Counted from the stretch's first letter, positions 44,501 to 53,646 are shown. The stretch: 64,000 nucleotides of DNA from Radiobacillus kanasensis (GCF_021049245.1 NZ_CP088020.1:124001-188000); one strand, 5' to 3'. Notes: generated from the letters alone by a model not told the origin. Translations and numbers: made by a program.

Positions 44501-47500
44501 ACAAAACGGGATGGCTAGAATCTCAGACTACAATGAATGGGACGTACGAGTTTGAGTATGATGCAGAAGGTCGTCAAACAGCTATTACCGATCCGTTAGG
44601 TCATACAACGAAAATTTCGTATGATGGCTTGGGGAGGGTCAAAAAAGAAACAAATCCATTAAATGATAGTACAGAATATCAATATAACCCTAGGGGACTA
44701 GTTACGAAAGTGGTGCTACCAAACGACGGAGTTATTAAACAAACGTACGATGGTGCGGGCCGATTACTTACTACTACAGATCCTCGATTAGGGGTGACCA
44801 ATTACACGTATGATGGAAATGGAAATAGGACCTCCATCACGAATGCGAAAGATGAAACAACAACCATGACCTATAACAAAAATGGTCAAAGGCTTACTGT
44901 TACAGACCCTAAAGATCTTACTACCGAATACGTGTATGACAAAAAAGGGCAAGTGACGAAGGTTATTCAACCATTAGAAGCAACCACTAGCTATAGCTAT
45001 GATCAGGCTGGGCAGCTTCTGTCAGTAGAACAAGCAAATGGCGCCAAGACTTCCTATAAGTATGATGAATTGGGCCGTGTCATAGAAGAAACAAGTCCGT
45101 TACAGCATGTCACGAAATATCAATACGATCCATTAGACAATGTAACTCTTGTGAAGGATCCAGCAGGACAAACTTCAACCTTTGAATATGACGGCTTAAA
45201 CCGACTTCTCAAGGAAACGGATCGTTTAGGCAACACGACAACCTATGAGTATGAGGATGACAAGCAAAAAGTTTTCATTACAGATCCGTTAAACAAAACA
45301 ACCGTTCAACAATATGATCCTTTGAACCGTTTGGCGAAAACAACGAACCCGTTAGGCCAAACGACGAGCTACGAATATGATGCATTAGGGAACATCGTGA
45401 AGGAAACAGATGCAGCAGGGAATGTGGAACGGTTTGCCTATAACAGTCTAGGCCTTCAAAGTAAGTATGTGGACCAGAAGGGAAACACCTATAACTATGG
45501 GTATGATTTGGCCGGTAATCAGACTAGTGTAACCGATCCAGAAGGTCAAACGACTCAGTTTGAGTATGACCCACTAAACCGCCTTGTCACACAAGAGGAT
45601 CCAAGAGATGGGATGACAGAATACCACTACGATGGGGTAGGGAATCTAACTAAAATGGAAGATCCAGAAGGCGGAGAATGGACGTACGCCTATAACCCAC
45701 TCGGTTATCAAACTGCCGCAACCGACCCGTTAGGTAGAACGACTAAATATACCTATAACAAAGTTGGTTTACTGTTATCTACTGAAGATCCAGCTGGTGG
45801 AGATACGACATATCGGTATAACGTAATGGGATGGCTAACAGAGGAAAAAGATGCGGAAGGTGCCGTTTGGACATATCAGTATGATTCTCTTGGTCGAATG
45901 ACGAAAATGACGAACCCGGAAGGCAATCCTACAGCCTTTAGCTATGATGCAGAAGGAAACCTGTTAACAGAAACCGACCCATTAGGCAGAAAAAATGTCT
46001 ATGAATACGACAAGCGTTATCAACTAGTGAAGGAAGTTGATGCAGCAGGTTCTGAAACGACGTACGAATATGATGCTGTTGGAAATCTTGTCAAAGAAAC
46101 GGATGCCTTAGGTCAAGCAACAACTTACAGCTATGATGCACTAAATCAACTGTCAGGTGTTACAACACCTGAAGGATCGGAAACTAATTATCAATATGAT
46201 CCGGTCGGGAATCTGAACAAGGAAACCAATCCACTTGGATATTCGACAACGTACGAATATGACAAGGTTAACCAGTTGTCTACAGTGACAGATTCGCTGG
46301 GAGGAACGTCCACGTATCAGTATGACCCTACCGGAAATATGACAAAACTGACGGATCCAAATGGAAATTCCCGAACTTGGGAATATGATCTGAATGGTCA
46401 ACCTACAGCTGAGATTAATGCACTTGGTGACCAAACTACCTATCATTACGATGCAGCAGGACAATTGACCGAGCAAGTAACGGCAGTAGGAGAATCCATA
46501 GATTATGGGTACACAGCAAACGGACTTCTACAGTCTATGAGTTTTGATGATGCTACCATCTCCTACAACTATGATGGGGTTGGTCGCTTGGAGCAAATGA
46601 GCTCACCAGCTTCCACAGATCAGTTTACCTATGATGTAATGGGACGATTGACGAAGCAGGTTAATACAACGATGGATAAGCAGTTAAACTATCAATATGA
46701 CAAGGTTGGTAATGTAACATCCATTACGAACAGCGAAGATCGAACTATTTCTTATACGTATGACAATCGTGATTTAGTAACAAGCATTACAGATCCAGAT
46801 GAAAACCGAACTTCCTTTCAATATGACGCTCTTGGCCGAGAAACAAAGCGTCTCATGGCAAATGGAAACATTCAAACCAAGGCCTATGATGGCGATGGGA
46901 ATATAACGAAAGTGGAAAATGATCATTTCACATCGACCTTGGAGGATACATCTACAAAATATGTGTATGACGCATTTGGAAACAGAATAAGTGAAGTGGA
47001 AAAGGATGGATCGCGGACGACCTTCCAGTATGATGCATTAAATCGTTTAGTAGATGCACGATACCCGAAAGAAAAACTGGACGATATGACGGATAACATT
47101 TACACTCCGCCACGAAACAATCATACAGATCGTAAGAGCAGATTAGATAAGGTGGAGTCTATCTTGGATGGAGAAGAGAGCTCGGACGAAAATCCATCGA
47201 GTATCCGTAGTGTAGAAACACTAGGGGAAGGTAACTCGGATTCAACAGTCAGCCTTACTAATGAAGATGGGTTGGCTACAGGTGTAGGTGAACCAATTCT
47301 TACTCCGAAAGAAAGCGATCCAGAAGAGAAACAAAATGAAAAACAGAAAGACTCGGATGAAGATAAGTCTTTCTTTGATAAGATTGCGGATACTTTTAAG
47401 GCTATAAACGAGACGCTCAAAAAAGTTGCAAAGGCGATTGAAGACTTTTTCGTTTCCCTCTGGAAGGATATAGAAAAACTGTTTAGTTCCTTTACCTTTG

Positions 47501-50052
47501 TGGTTCATGCTGCAGAGATGGAAAACGGAGGCCAAGGTAACGAAATTGAGCTAAAAAATAAAGAAGATACCAATAACGCCAGCCAAGATAAATCGAAAAA
47601 CAGTTCTAAAAATAATAAAGATAAAGACAAAAACAAGAATAACAATGGAAAAGGAAAAGACAAACCATCGAATAAAAAAGAAAAACACCATGGTGGAAAT
47701 CCGAAGAATTGGAAGGATTTCTATGCGCAATCTTCTCATCCGAAGCCAGACTATAGGATGAAACCAGCAGCCCATGTTCAATATGAATATGATGCGAGTG
47801 GAAATCGTACGAAGATGATTGCGGATGGGAAAGAAACCAACTATACCTATAATGAAGCGAATCAAATGACTCGTGAAGGAGACAGCTCGTTCATCTATGA
47901 CGCTAATGGAAATATGGTAGAAAAACAGACGAGCGAAGGGGATGTCAAATATGCTTATACAGCAGATAATCGCTTGTCAGGCGTTTATTTCTCCGATGGT
48001 CAAGAGGTCGAGTATGAATACGATGCTTTAAGAAGAAAAGTAACCCGTACAGCAAAAGCCTATGACACTAAGTATCTCAAAAAACAAGTAGGCAATGGAA
48101 AAGGTCGCTGGAACGCCATTAATCGTGGAAATGGGAATAAAAACGGCTGGAAGAAGGGACTGATCTCTTCCGACACGACTCGTTATTTGTATAGTGGCAC
48201 AAGTCGCGAAGTCATGAAAGAATATGGTCCGAACGGCCAACCATATGCCGAATACTATTGGGCAAATGGACAAGTCACATCGCGAAAAATGTTTGGCTTC
48301 CACGGTATGAAGACACCTAGTTGGGAAGGAAACATACGGACAAGAGGCGGATTGTTGTATTATGATTATGATCCAACCGGAAACGTAATCGGCGTCAATG
48401 ACCGCAAAGGCGAATCGGTCATGAAGTATGAATACGATGCCTTCGGCAATCTATTCACCGACATGCCAGCGCCTTACAACGCCACCGGCTATACAGGGAA
48501 AAACTATGATCCTGTCGCCGGATTGATGGATTACAGTGCTCGTTGGTACAGTCCATCTAGCGGAAGATTCCTCACGGAGGATACGTATCTCGGAGACCTT
48601 ACACAGACCCAATCTCTGAACCGTTATGCCTACGTGATGAACAACCCAGTCAATATGGTCGATCCAACTGGACATGTTCCAGAATGGGTGCGAAATAAAG
48701 AAGACTTCTCCTTAGAGTACGAAAAAGCAAACACGACCTACCTAGAGCGCTGGAACTACGTAGAAGGCTCGTACAGTCGAACGGGATCAACTACTAAATT
48801 AGTAGAAACAATTATGAAAAGTAAGTACTACGAGCAAGTGTACCAACAAAACTTTACCGATACCTGGTTGTACGATTATTCGAAGTACTTTATCATTCGA
48901 GATATACCGAAGCAACTTGAGAATTCTACGCAAACCTACCAAGAAACGGGCACCTTAGAATGGTCGGCTATCGTGACGGCGGAAGAGATCATGCATCAGA
49001 ATTCTGATATTATTGCAGGCTATGGAGCCCCACCACATGCTCGGGTGATATGGTCATCAAGTAAGTTGGATGGACAGCCGTATAGTGCGGATATGATTTA
49101 TGGTGGGCAACAGCGAGCTGCGGAGTATGAAGAGAAGGTTCGCCAGATGCGGATGCATGCGAATCCATCCTCCTATAGAAATCCGCAAGTGCAACCAAGT
49201 CCTTTTGGTAGTTGGAAGGATCTAACTGAAGGAGCTGCCCATGGTATTGATAACAACGCCTTCTTTGGAAGAGCACAAGCCATTCATCACGAGAAGGGTG
49301 ATAATCCCACAGTCCTTTATACGGTAGGGAAGTGGTCCGTCGATGCAGGAGCTATCGTTACTGGATTTGGTATGATTAGTGTAGGAGCAGGAGGAAATGT
49401 TGGCGGTGTCGCTTTAGATGCCACGGTAGTAGGAGCACCAGCAGGAGTGGCCGTCCATGTGGGTAGTACCACTCTCATGGCTACAGGTGGAGCCATGGTC
49501 GTTAACAGTTCCACTCGATTTGTGCAAAGTACAAGTGAACTAACTGAGCATGCCATACAATATGCGAAGAGTGCTGGACCCAAGGTGAAGAGCCAGGTTC
49601 AAACCGCTTGGTCGAAGGCGAAGAATTTCTTTGGTGGAGGGAACAATAAAAAGCCGAAGAAGCCTGGTAAGGATAATAGGACTGAGGGTATAGATAATGT
49701 TATTAGTAATGGTAGAGTTACAGTTAACTCAATAAAATCTAACCCTAGTGTATTTAGTGGAAAGAATGCTGATGAAATTGCTAGAATATTAAAGAGTCAA
49801 GGTTATGATGTTACTGTAAAAGCCTCTACTAAATCACGCTCTGGTGCACAAATAATTAAAATCAATAATCCAGGAAACGGTAGAAATATAACACAGTTAC
49901 AAGTATCACCTGGTGGAGGCAGACATGGGGATAATCCTTATATAAAAATTAGTACAAGTGACCAAGGTATAATTAAAATTGTAGAGGGAACAAAGAATAC
50001 TTATAAAACTGATGGAAAAGAAAATGCTACTATTATTTTTAATGGGAAGTGA
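41515..50052 (+). CDS. Giant secreted Rhs/WapA-like polymorphic toxin
   Basis: About 2,845 residues. The signal peptide MKRLGKKLFHVFLILMVLVS ends near ILAAAPQ. A Pro/Gln-rich linker runs to about residue 95, then a DUF6531-type entry (LDRPDYVNVATGKLSLENTD). A long shell of YD repeats (GxxxxYxYDxxGRL pattern) runs from about 220 to 2,400. A charged insertion (about 1,845-2,085), with an amphipathic helix and a Lys/Asn-rich run, interrupts it. The shell closes with the Rhs core end YDPVAGLMDYSARWYSPSSG and VDPTGH. A pre-toxin region with a glycine-rich hydrophobic stretch and KDNRTEG follows. The last 120 residues (NADEIARILKSQGYDVTVKA, then VSPGGGRHGDNPYIKI) are the toxin tip, of a family I cannot name. 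The exact ATG is uncertain (41497, 41503 or 41515). Confidence 0.93.
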   Translation: MKRLGKKLFHVFLILMVLVSSIWTPIGNPILAAAPQGNMVDPQSLLDLLPQEQMATPEVPNPVQDITPSLPQPLEQQPLPQAPISNSGPTQPTSKGLDRPDYVNVATGKLSLENTDLNIPGIGFGFELKRSYSSDNDEIGAFGLGWTYNFNSQLRIFEDYNMTEYRSDGNVLNYEFVKNDPDAYVTSYDDDTLVNYELHKGSFKTAKNGDSLERVSQEEYQVKGLHGTTITYKGYFAPWREQQDARAGKMVKRTDRYGNTMNYTYDAEGKLDKVIDTNGKTIDFTWEGKVIDKVTDPTGKSIQYGYDSQSRLTSITFRDGRTIQYQYSGNKMTAIINNNDEKTVYGYIGNQVNKVLNPDGTTAFTLSYKKDGSGNVTKSTLTNASDDSWEFIVNDEKIAKETSPAGEVTTFSYNSDDLLVEQHTPTGTMSFSYDAEEKKTSQTLLDGTKTTYSYHSKWDIPTEITDNRGQVSTFTINNENGNVLSKTVNGVVSEYGYDSKGRLTTVKDENGKTMTFQYENGKLSKVINGEGEITGYQYDNLGQLRIQTLPSGKTLTFTYDGEGRLLTKKDGTSLYQYIYDEAGRLETVIDPLAHKQKYSYDDNGRIDIYTDTLGRLFSYSYYPDGRIKTIKDPKETKTFTYDAIGRIKTEKSKVGTTTYTYNKYGVETVENPYGTFTYAYDNQGRIFTITDHLDRVTTYLYDGDDRLTSVEDPIGRMYKYSYYPDGKLKSETTATGQTSTLSYNNLGLLETKTYEDGTKEKFVYDDAKRIMQKTDRDGAKTTYHYEDGLLASMTNALHQTTRFTYDQNDNLHKQTSPDGYTTTYTYNGNGWLTSITNPEEEKTTYEYDKAGRVTYITDPENGKRAYTYDSLNRPLTYTDPMGDVYEWVYKEDKNQQVFIHPDESQQVYQYNNLQQLTAWTNPLGETTKYEYDEVGRQTKIIEPLNRVTTFEYNAMDQVTKQIRPDGKSLVFKYDSFGRLEKETNPLGQVTEYAYEDKTGWLESQTTMNGTYEFEYDAEGRQTAITDPLGHTTKISYDGLGRVKKETNPLNDSTEYQYNPRGLVTKVVLPNDGVIKQTYDGAGRLLTTTDPRLGVTNYTYDGNGNRTSITNAKDETTTMTYNKNGQRLTVTDPKDLTTEYVYDKKGQVTKVIQPLEATTSYSYDQAGQLLSVEQANGAKTSYKYDELGRVIEETSPLQHVTKYQYDPLDNVTLVKDPAGQTSTFEYDGLNRLLKETDRLGNTTTYEYEDDKQKVFITDPLNKTTVQQYDPLNRLAKTTNPLGQTTSYEYDALGNIVKETDAAGNVERFAYNSLGLQSKYVDQKGNTYNYGYDLAGNQTSVTDPEGQTTQFEYDPLNRLVTQEDPRDGMTEYHYDGVGNLTKMEDPEGGEWTYAYNPLGYQTAATDPLGRTTKYTYNKVGLLLSTEDPAGGDTTYRYNVMGWLTEEKDAEGAVWTYQYDSLGRMTKMTNPEGNPTAFSYDAEGNLLTETDPLGRKNVYEYDKRYQLVKEVDAAGSETTYEYDAVGNLVKETDALGQATTYSYDALNQLSGVTTPEGSETNYQYDPVGNLNKETNPLGYSTTYEYDKVNQLSTVTDSLGGTSTYQYDPTGNMTKLTDPNGNSRTWEYDLNGQPTAEINALGDQTTYHYDAAGQLTEQVTAVGESIDYGYTANGLLQSMSFDDATISYNYDGVGRLEQMSSPASTDQFTYDVMGRLTKQVNTTMDKQLNYQYDKVGNVTSITNSEDRTISYTYDNRDLVTSITDPDENRTSFQYDALGRETKRLMANGNIQTKAYDGDGNITKVENDHFTSTLEDTSTKYVYDAFGNRISEVEKDGSRTTFQYDALNRLVDARYPKEKLDDMTDNIYTPPRNNHTDRKSRLDKVESILDGEESSDENPSSIRSVETLGEGNSDSTVSLTNEDGLATGVGEPILTPKESDPEEKQNEKQKDSDEDKSFFDKIADTFKAINETLKKVAKAIEDFFVSLWKDIEKLFSSFTFVVHAAEMENGGQGNEIELKNKEDTNNASQDKSKNSSKNNKDKDKNKNNNGKGKDKPSNKKEKHHGGNPKNWKDFYAQSSHPKPDYRMKPAAHVQYEYDASGNRTKMIADGKETNYTYNEANQMTREGDSSFIYDANGNMVEKQTSEGDVKYAYTADNRLSGVYFSDGQEVEYEYDALRRKVTRTAKAYDTKYLKKQVGNGKGRWNAINRGNGNKNGWKKGLISSDTTRYLYSGTSREVMKEYGPNGQPYAEYYWANGQVTSRKMFGFHGMKTPSWEGNIRTRGGLLYYDYDPTGNVIGVNDRKGESVMKYEYDAFGNLFTDMPAPYNATGYTGKNYDPVAGLMDYSARWYSPSSGRFLTEDTYLGDLTQTQSLNRYAYVMNNPVNMVDPTGHVPEWVRNKEDFSLEYEKANTTYLERWNYVEGSYSRTGSTTKLVETIMKSKYYEQVYQQNFTDTWLYDYSKYFIIRDIPKQLENSTQTYQETGTLEWSAIVTAEEIMHQNSDIIAGYGAPPHARVIWSSSKLDGQPYSADMIYGGQQRAAEYEEKVRQMRMHANPSSYRNPQVQPSPFGSWKDLTEGAAHGIDNNAFFGRAQAIHHEKGDNPTVLYTVGKWSVDAGAIVTGFGMISVGAGGNVGGVALDATVVGAPAGVAVHVGSTTLMATGGAMVVNSSTRFVQSTSELTEHAIQYAKSAGPKVKSQVQTAWSKAKNFFGGGNNKKPKKPGKDNRTEGIDNVISNGRVTVNSIKSNPSVFSGKNADEIARILKSQGYDVTVKASTKSRSGAQIIKINNPGNGRNITQLQVSPGGGRHGDNPYIKISTSDQGIIKIVEGTKNTYKTDGKENATIIFNGK

Positions 50053-50489
50053 TATATTTGATTAATTTACAGGCACCTATCGTCCCATGGGAAGGAATGG
50101 GCGGAATAAAGCTATATAGCCACATCAATGAGTTTTATTCAATGATAGAACAATATGGTAAACAACCGAAACTATTAGGAAAATATTTAATAAGGTATGA
50201 AATAGATAACTCATTAGATTTATGGTTTAATTTATTAAATGGTAAGTTATTTAAAATAACTGCTACAAGTAACTATAATGGTATTTTATTTAATAAAATT
50301 AGGGTAGGAATGCACATTGATGATGTTATAAAGCTAGAACCAAGTTTTGTATATGATGATTTTGAGGAAGTGTATTGTAGTTCTAAAGGAGTTTACCTTG
50401 AAACAAACCCCGTTGAACAAACAGTTTTATGGATATCAGTATATATCAAAGAAATAGATAATCCAGATTTTGAGAAAGGAAATTGGTAG
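50049..50489 (+). CDS. Putative immunity protein for the Rhs toxin tip
   Basis: A 146-residue soluble protein, AT-rich, whose start overlaps the end of the toxin gene by 4 nt, the arrangement expected for toxin and immunity. It begins with PIVPWEGMGGIKLYSHINEF and has the stretch NKIRVGMHIDDVIKLEPSFV. I do not recognise a named immunity family. The function is inferred from position alone. A terminator follows. Confidence 0.7.
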   Translation: MIYLINLQAPIVPWEGMGGIKLYSHINEFYSMIEQYGKQPKLLGKYLIRYEIDNSLDLWFNLLNGKLFKITATSNYNGILFNKIRVGMHIDDVIKLEPSFVYDDFEEVYCSSKGVYLETNPVEQTVLWISVYIKEIDNPDFEKGNW

Positions 50490-50499
50490 GGACACCTAT

Positions 50500-50539
50500 G
50501 AAACCTTGATTGGCTAAATGCCTTTCAAGGTTTCTTTTT
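50500..50539 (+). terminator. Cassette terminator (copy 1 of a repeated hairpin)
   Basis: GAAACCTTG/CAAGGTTTC with the loop ATTGGCTAAATGCCTTT, then CTTTTTG. The same hairpin, including its loop, recurs inverted at 53612-53646 and 55164-55196. Confidence 0.88.
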
Positions 50540-50546
50540 GGTTGGT

Positions 50547-50564
50547 GGGGCTACCCAGTGACGA
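50547..50564 (+). repeat. 18-bp motif GGGGCTACCCAGTGACGA (copy 1)
   Basis: It lies 7 nt after the cassette terminator. Copies occur at 52553-52570 (one mismatch) and inverted at 55135-55152. The 400 nt that follow hold no gene except a hairpin, AACCTTTGAACTATTC with AATAGTTCAGAGGTT, near 50860-50900. Confidence 0.85.
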
Positions 50565-50949
50565 GTAACGGTTTACACCATCTCTATTTACTATAACCTT
50601 AGTAATACCAATACAACCATGTATAAATTACCTTGTATGCACAATTAAGACTTACAATTTTATAACCTATTTCAGTCAACATTTTACATAGAACAGCCCC
50701 AATATAACAGTTACTATCATTTTCAACTAACAATATGTTACCTTCGCGTTCTCCTTACCTATGAAAATATTTTGACTCTGTTAAAAATGTTGGAAACTAT
50801 TTTGAGGCAACCCTGATTACTATATTAAGAAGGTTGTCTAAGAAAAAGAAAAAACCTTTGAACTATTCCTACATTTCGATAGAATAGTTCAGAGGTTAAT
50901 CCTCTAAGATCATAAGGTCTTTAAGGTCAATTGTAAACAGTACATTAAT

Positions 50950-52006
50950 TCTTTACCGATACCTGGTTGTACGATTATTCGAAGTACTTTATCATTCGAG
51001 ATATACCGAAGCAACTTGAGAATTCTACGCAAACCTACCAAGAAACGGGCACCTTAGAATGGTCGGCTATCGTGACGGCGGAAGAGATCATGCATCAGAA
51101 TTCTGATATTATTGCAGGCTATGGAGCCCCACCACATGCTCGGGTGATATGGTCATCAAGTAAGTTGGATGGACAGCCGTATAGTGCGGATATGATTTAT
51201 GGTGGGCAACAGCGAGCTGCGGAGTATGAAGAGATGGTTCGTCAAATGCGGATTCATACGAATGATCAAAGGATTAGGACTCCATTTGGTGAAGGATTGA
51301 GTGATGAAGCGTTTAAAGAGATCATTAAACGTTACCAAAATAGAGAAGGTAGACATAACATTATCCAAAGCTTACCAGAGGAATTAAGAGATGGGATTAG
51401 CTACCAATTAACCTATTATATCCTGAATGTGGAAGAAGAAGGTCAAGTATGGGAAGATGCGCCAGAATATACAGCATTCGGATTTTTTTTTGGTTTAACT
51501 GCTGTAGGTGTAGAAGCAGAAGTAGTAGGAAGTGTATTAATAACTAAGGTCGCCCCTAAGCTCGTACAATCTGCTAAGAGTATCGGTCCGAAGGCCAAGA
51601 GCCTGGTTGAAAATACATGGACAAAGGTGAAGAATGCGTTTGGTGGAGGTAACAAGTCGAAGAAGCCTGATAAGGATAATAGGACTGAGGGTAAGGAAAA
51701 AGCTGAAAATGTTGTATATATTCTACAAATGCAGATGACGTTGTACAATATGTAGGAATGACAAATAACTATGCAAGAAGAGCTGCTGAACATTTAAGAG
51801 ATAAGGGGATTAACATTCAACCTCTTATGAAAGACTTAAGTGGAAGTGACGCAAGGGCAGTTGAACAAGCGTTGATTGAAATTCATGGGTTACAAAAAAT
51901 TGGTGGTACATTAATGAATAAAATAAACAGTATTTCGATTAAAAATCCATCATATGCAAAACAACTAGAAAGAGGGCATGAGTTGTTAAAATCAATTGGA
52001 TATTAA
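50950..52006 (+). pseudogene. Orphan Rhs C-terminal cassette with GIY-YIG-like toxin tip, frameshifted
   Basis: Bases 50950-51250 are almost identical to 48850-49150 of the giant gene (DTWLYDYSKYFIIRDIPKQL and onward). The frame then diverges, passes another pre-toxin region (AKSIGPKAKSLVENTWTKVK) and reaches KDNRTEGKEKAENVVYI. A one-base loss near 51722 then shifts the frame. The toxin continues TNADDVVQYVGMTNNYARRA and AEHLRDKGINIQPLMKDLSG to 52006. VYI, then YVGMT, R, EH and a later Glu fit a GIY-YIG nuclease. No signal peptide, promoter or ribosome site is visible, so it is a silent tip. Confidence 0.82.
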
Positions 52007-52021
52007 AGAGGTGAGAAAAGT

Positions 52022-52483
52022 ATGGCACGGTTAAAAGTTGGGGATGTTTTTGAAATTGTTACTCCTAAAGGGAAAGCGTATATCCAATATGTTTTAAACA
52101 ATGAAACGATTGGGGAATTAATACGAGTTCTACCAGGAGTATATGATAATCAACCACATAGTTTAGCAGAAGTAGTTGAAAAGAAGGAAGAGTACTTTGT
52201 TCATTTTCCAGTTAAAGCGGCTAATAAACAAAAAATAATAGAATTAGTAGGAAACTTTGGATTACCTCATGAGTTTGATCTCCCTAAACAATTTAGAACT
52301 TTAAAAAAAGATAGGGATGGAAATGTAATTAGTTGGCAAATCGTGGATTATGATACTTGGCAAAGGGAAACGGTAAATGAGTTATCTGAAAAGCAAAAAA
52401 AACTGTCTCCATGGGGGACTTGGAATGATACTTTACTAGTTGAGAGAATTTCCCAATGTTGGACTTTGGACAAGTGGGTGTAG
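52022..52483 (+). CDS. Putative immunity protein (Imm26-like)
   Basis: A 153-residue protein 15 nt after the GIY-YIG-like tip. It begins MARLKVGDVFEIVTPKGKAY and continues IQYVLNNETIGELIRVLPG, resembling the Imm26 pattern (K.GD.F.I....GK..Y.Q) found beside polymorphic toxins. AAAGAGGTGAG stands before the ATG, so it could still be translated even though its toxin is broken, giving protection against kin that carry the active toxin. The family assignment is tentative. Confidence 0.7.
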   Translation: MARLKVGDVFEIVTPKGKAYIQYVLNNETIGELIRVLPGVYDNQPHSLAEVVEKKEEYFVHFPVKAANKQKIIELVGNFGLPHEFDLPKQFRTLKKDRDGNVISWQIVDYDTWQRETVNELSEKQKKLSPWGTWNDTLLVERISQCWTLDKWV

Positions 52484-52508
52484 TATTCTGAAAGAAATAG
52501 TGGATTTT

Positions 52509-52543
52509 GAACCTCAAAGGATTTTTTCCTTTGGGGTTCTTTT
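52509..52543 (+). terminator. Terminator after the Imm26-like gene
   Basis: GAACCTCAAAGG/CCTTTGGGGTTC stem with a 7-nt loop, then TTTT. It is a different sequence from the repeated hairpin but in the same place relative to the 18-bp motif. Confidence 0.85.
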
Positions 52544-52552
52544 AATAGTGGT

Positions 52553-52570
52553 GGGGCTACCTAGTGACGA
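52553..52570 (+). repeat. 18-bp motif (copy 2) with extended homology
   Basis: GGGGCTACCTAGTGACGA. The similarity to the inverted copy at 55135-55152 continues for about 60 nt downstream (ATGAGTAACC, then CTGTAAGCCC), ending near 52615. Confidence 0.85.
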
Positions 52571-52632
52571 ATAGTGCATTCTTTATGCAGGAAATATGAG
52601 TAACCCCTGTAAGCCCAATATGTGGAATTGGT

Positions 52633-53244
52633 ATGGTTTTTGTAGGGGCCGGGGGAAATGTAGGTGGAACCGCCTTATATGCAACAGGAGTAGGAGCACC
52701 AGCTGGAGCGGCTGTTAATGTAGGAAGTACCGCCCTCATGATTAGAGGTGGAATCATTACCGCTAACAGTTCCACTCGATTTGTACAAAGTACAAGTGAA
52801 CTAACCGAGCATGCCATACAATATGCGAAGAGTGCTGGACCCAAGGTGAAGAGCCAGGTTCAAACCGCTTGGTCGAAGGCGAAGAATTTCTTTGGTGGAG
52901 GGAACAATAAAAAGCCGAAGAAGCCTGGTAAGGATAATAGGACTGAGGGTAATGGAAATCGTGTAGGTAATTTTGCAGGAAAAATTAATGCCGATAATAT
53001 TCCTAACATGACTAAAAATGATATATTAGAGGGGTTACCAAGTAACTGGAAATACACTGAGAATAACGGTTTTGTTCATATTAGAGATGCTAATGGAAAT
53101 GTCCGGATGAAAATTGACCCTCCTGACAAAGTTACGAAATATGACCATGATCATATATTTGATGAAAGTGGTAATCCGATTGATGTAAACCTAAACGTTG
53201 TGGATAGAAAAAGCCCGGATGCTCATATTCCGTATAAAAAGTGA
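52633..53244 (+). CDS. Orphan Rhs C-terminal cassette, toxin tip of unknown fold
   Basis: A 203-residue frame without signal peptide or clear ribosome site. Residues 1-40 are a diverged copy of the Gly/Ala-rich pre-toxin part of the giant protein. From SSTRFVQSTSELTEHAIQYA to KDNRTEG it is almost identical (bases 52765-52952 versus 49506-49690). A different tip follows: NIPNMTKNDILEGLPSNWKY, then KIDPPDKVTKYDHDHIFDES and KSPDAHIPYKK. The His/Asp-rich KYDHDHIFD block looks catalytic, nuclease-like. I recall similar tips in other Bacillus toxins but cannot name the family with certainty. Probably silent until recombined into the long gene. Confidence 0.8.
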   Translation: MVFVGAGGNVGGTALYATGVGAPAGAAVNVGSTALMIRGGIITANSSTRFVQSTSELTEHAIQYAKSAGPKVKSQVQTAWSKAKNFFGGGNNKKPKKPGKDNRTEGNGNRVGNFAGKINADNIPNMTKNDILEGLPSNWKYTENNGFVHIRDANGNVRMKIDPPDKVTKYDHDHIFDESGNPIDVNLNVVDRKSPDAHIPYKK

Positions 53245-53255
53245 GGTGGAGTAAC

Positions 53256-53609
53256 TTGAATGCACAGAAAATACTAAATGAAATTGAAGAACTGCATTAT
53301 TGGGATGCTAGAGTCTTGCAAATGGAGTCCAGTTTTTTTGGAGATGAACTTAGAATTGTATTTGAAGACACAAATTTTAATGTAATCTTACTTTTTACTG
53401 GATGTTCGAAATTCTCATTTGTAACAAGTGTTGATGATAGATTGAAACCCTTAAAAGAGTTTACGAAAACTCAAATTCCTTATTTTATTCAGGATGTTGA
53501 GATTACAGATGTGCAGATTGATGGAAAAGATATATTAAAATGTAATATTTTAATGCCGCCTTTAAATGTAGAAGTTGTTTGTAAAACTATACTAATTGAT
53601 AAAGAATAA
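53256..53609 (+). CDS. Putative immunity protein for the second orphan tip
   Basis: About 117 residues starting at TTG behind GAGGTGGAG, directly after the toxin tip. An alternative GTG start would overlap it by 4 nt. Acidic and aromatic (ILNEIEELHYWDARVLQMES; DDRLKPLKEFTKTQIPYFIQ), soluble, with no named family recognised. The function is inferred from its place next to the tip. Confidence 0.68.
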   Translation: MNAQKILNEIEELHYWDARVLQMESSFFGDELRIVFEDTNFNVILLFTGCSKFSFVTSVDDRLKPLKEFTKTQIPYFIQDVEITDVQIDGKDILKCNILMPPLNVEVVCKTILIDKE

Positions 53610-53611
53610 TA

Positions 53612-53646
53612 AAAGAAACCTTAAAAGGCATTTAGCCAATCAAGGT
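53612..53646 (-). terminator. Cassette terminator (inverted copy) of the SUKH gene
   Basis: Read on the minus strand: ACCTTGATTGGCTAAATGCC, then TTTTAAGGTTTCTTTTA. It matches the hairpin at 50500-50539 including the loop, and ends the inverted HNH/SUKH cassette. Confidence 0.8.

Noticed and set aside
41700..50000. Suspicion of CRISPR or satellite repeats in the long repetitive region
   Set aside because: The periodicity is that of YD protein repeats in a single uninterrupted frame, with variable spacing and sequence. It is not a DNA repeat array.
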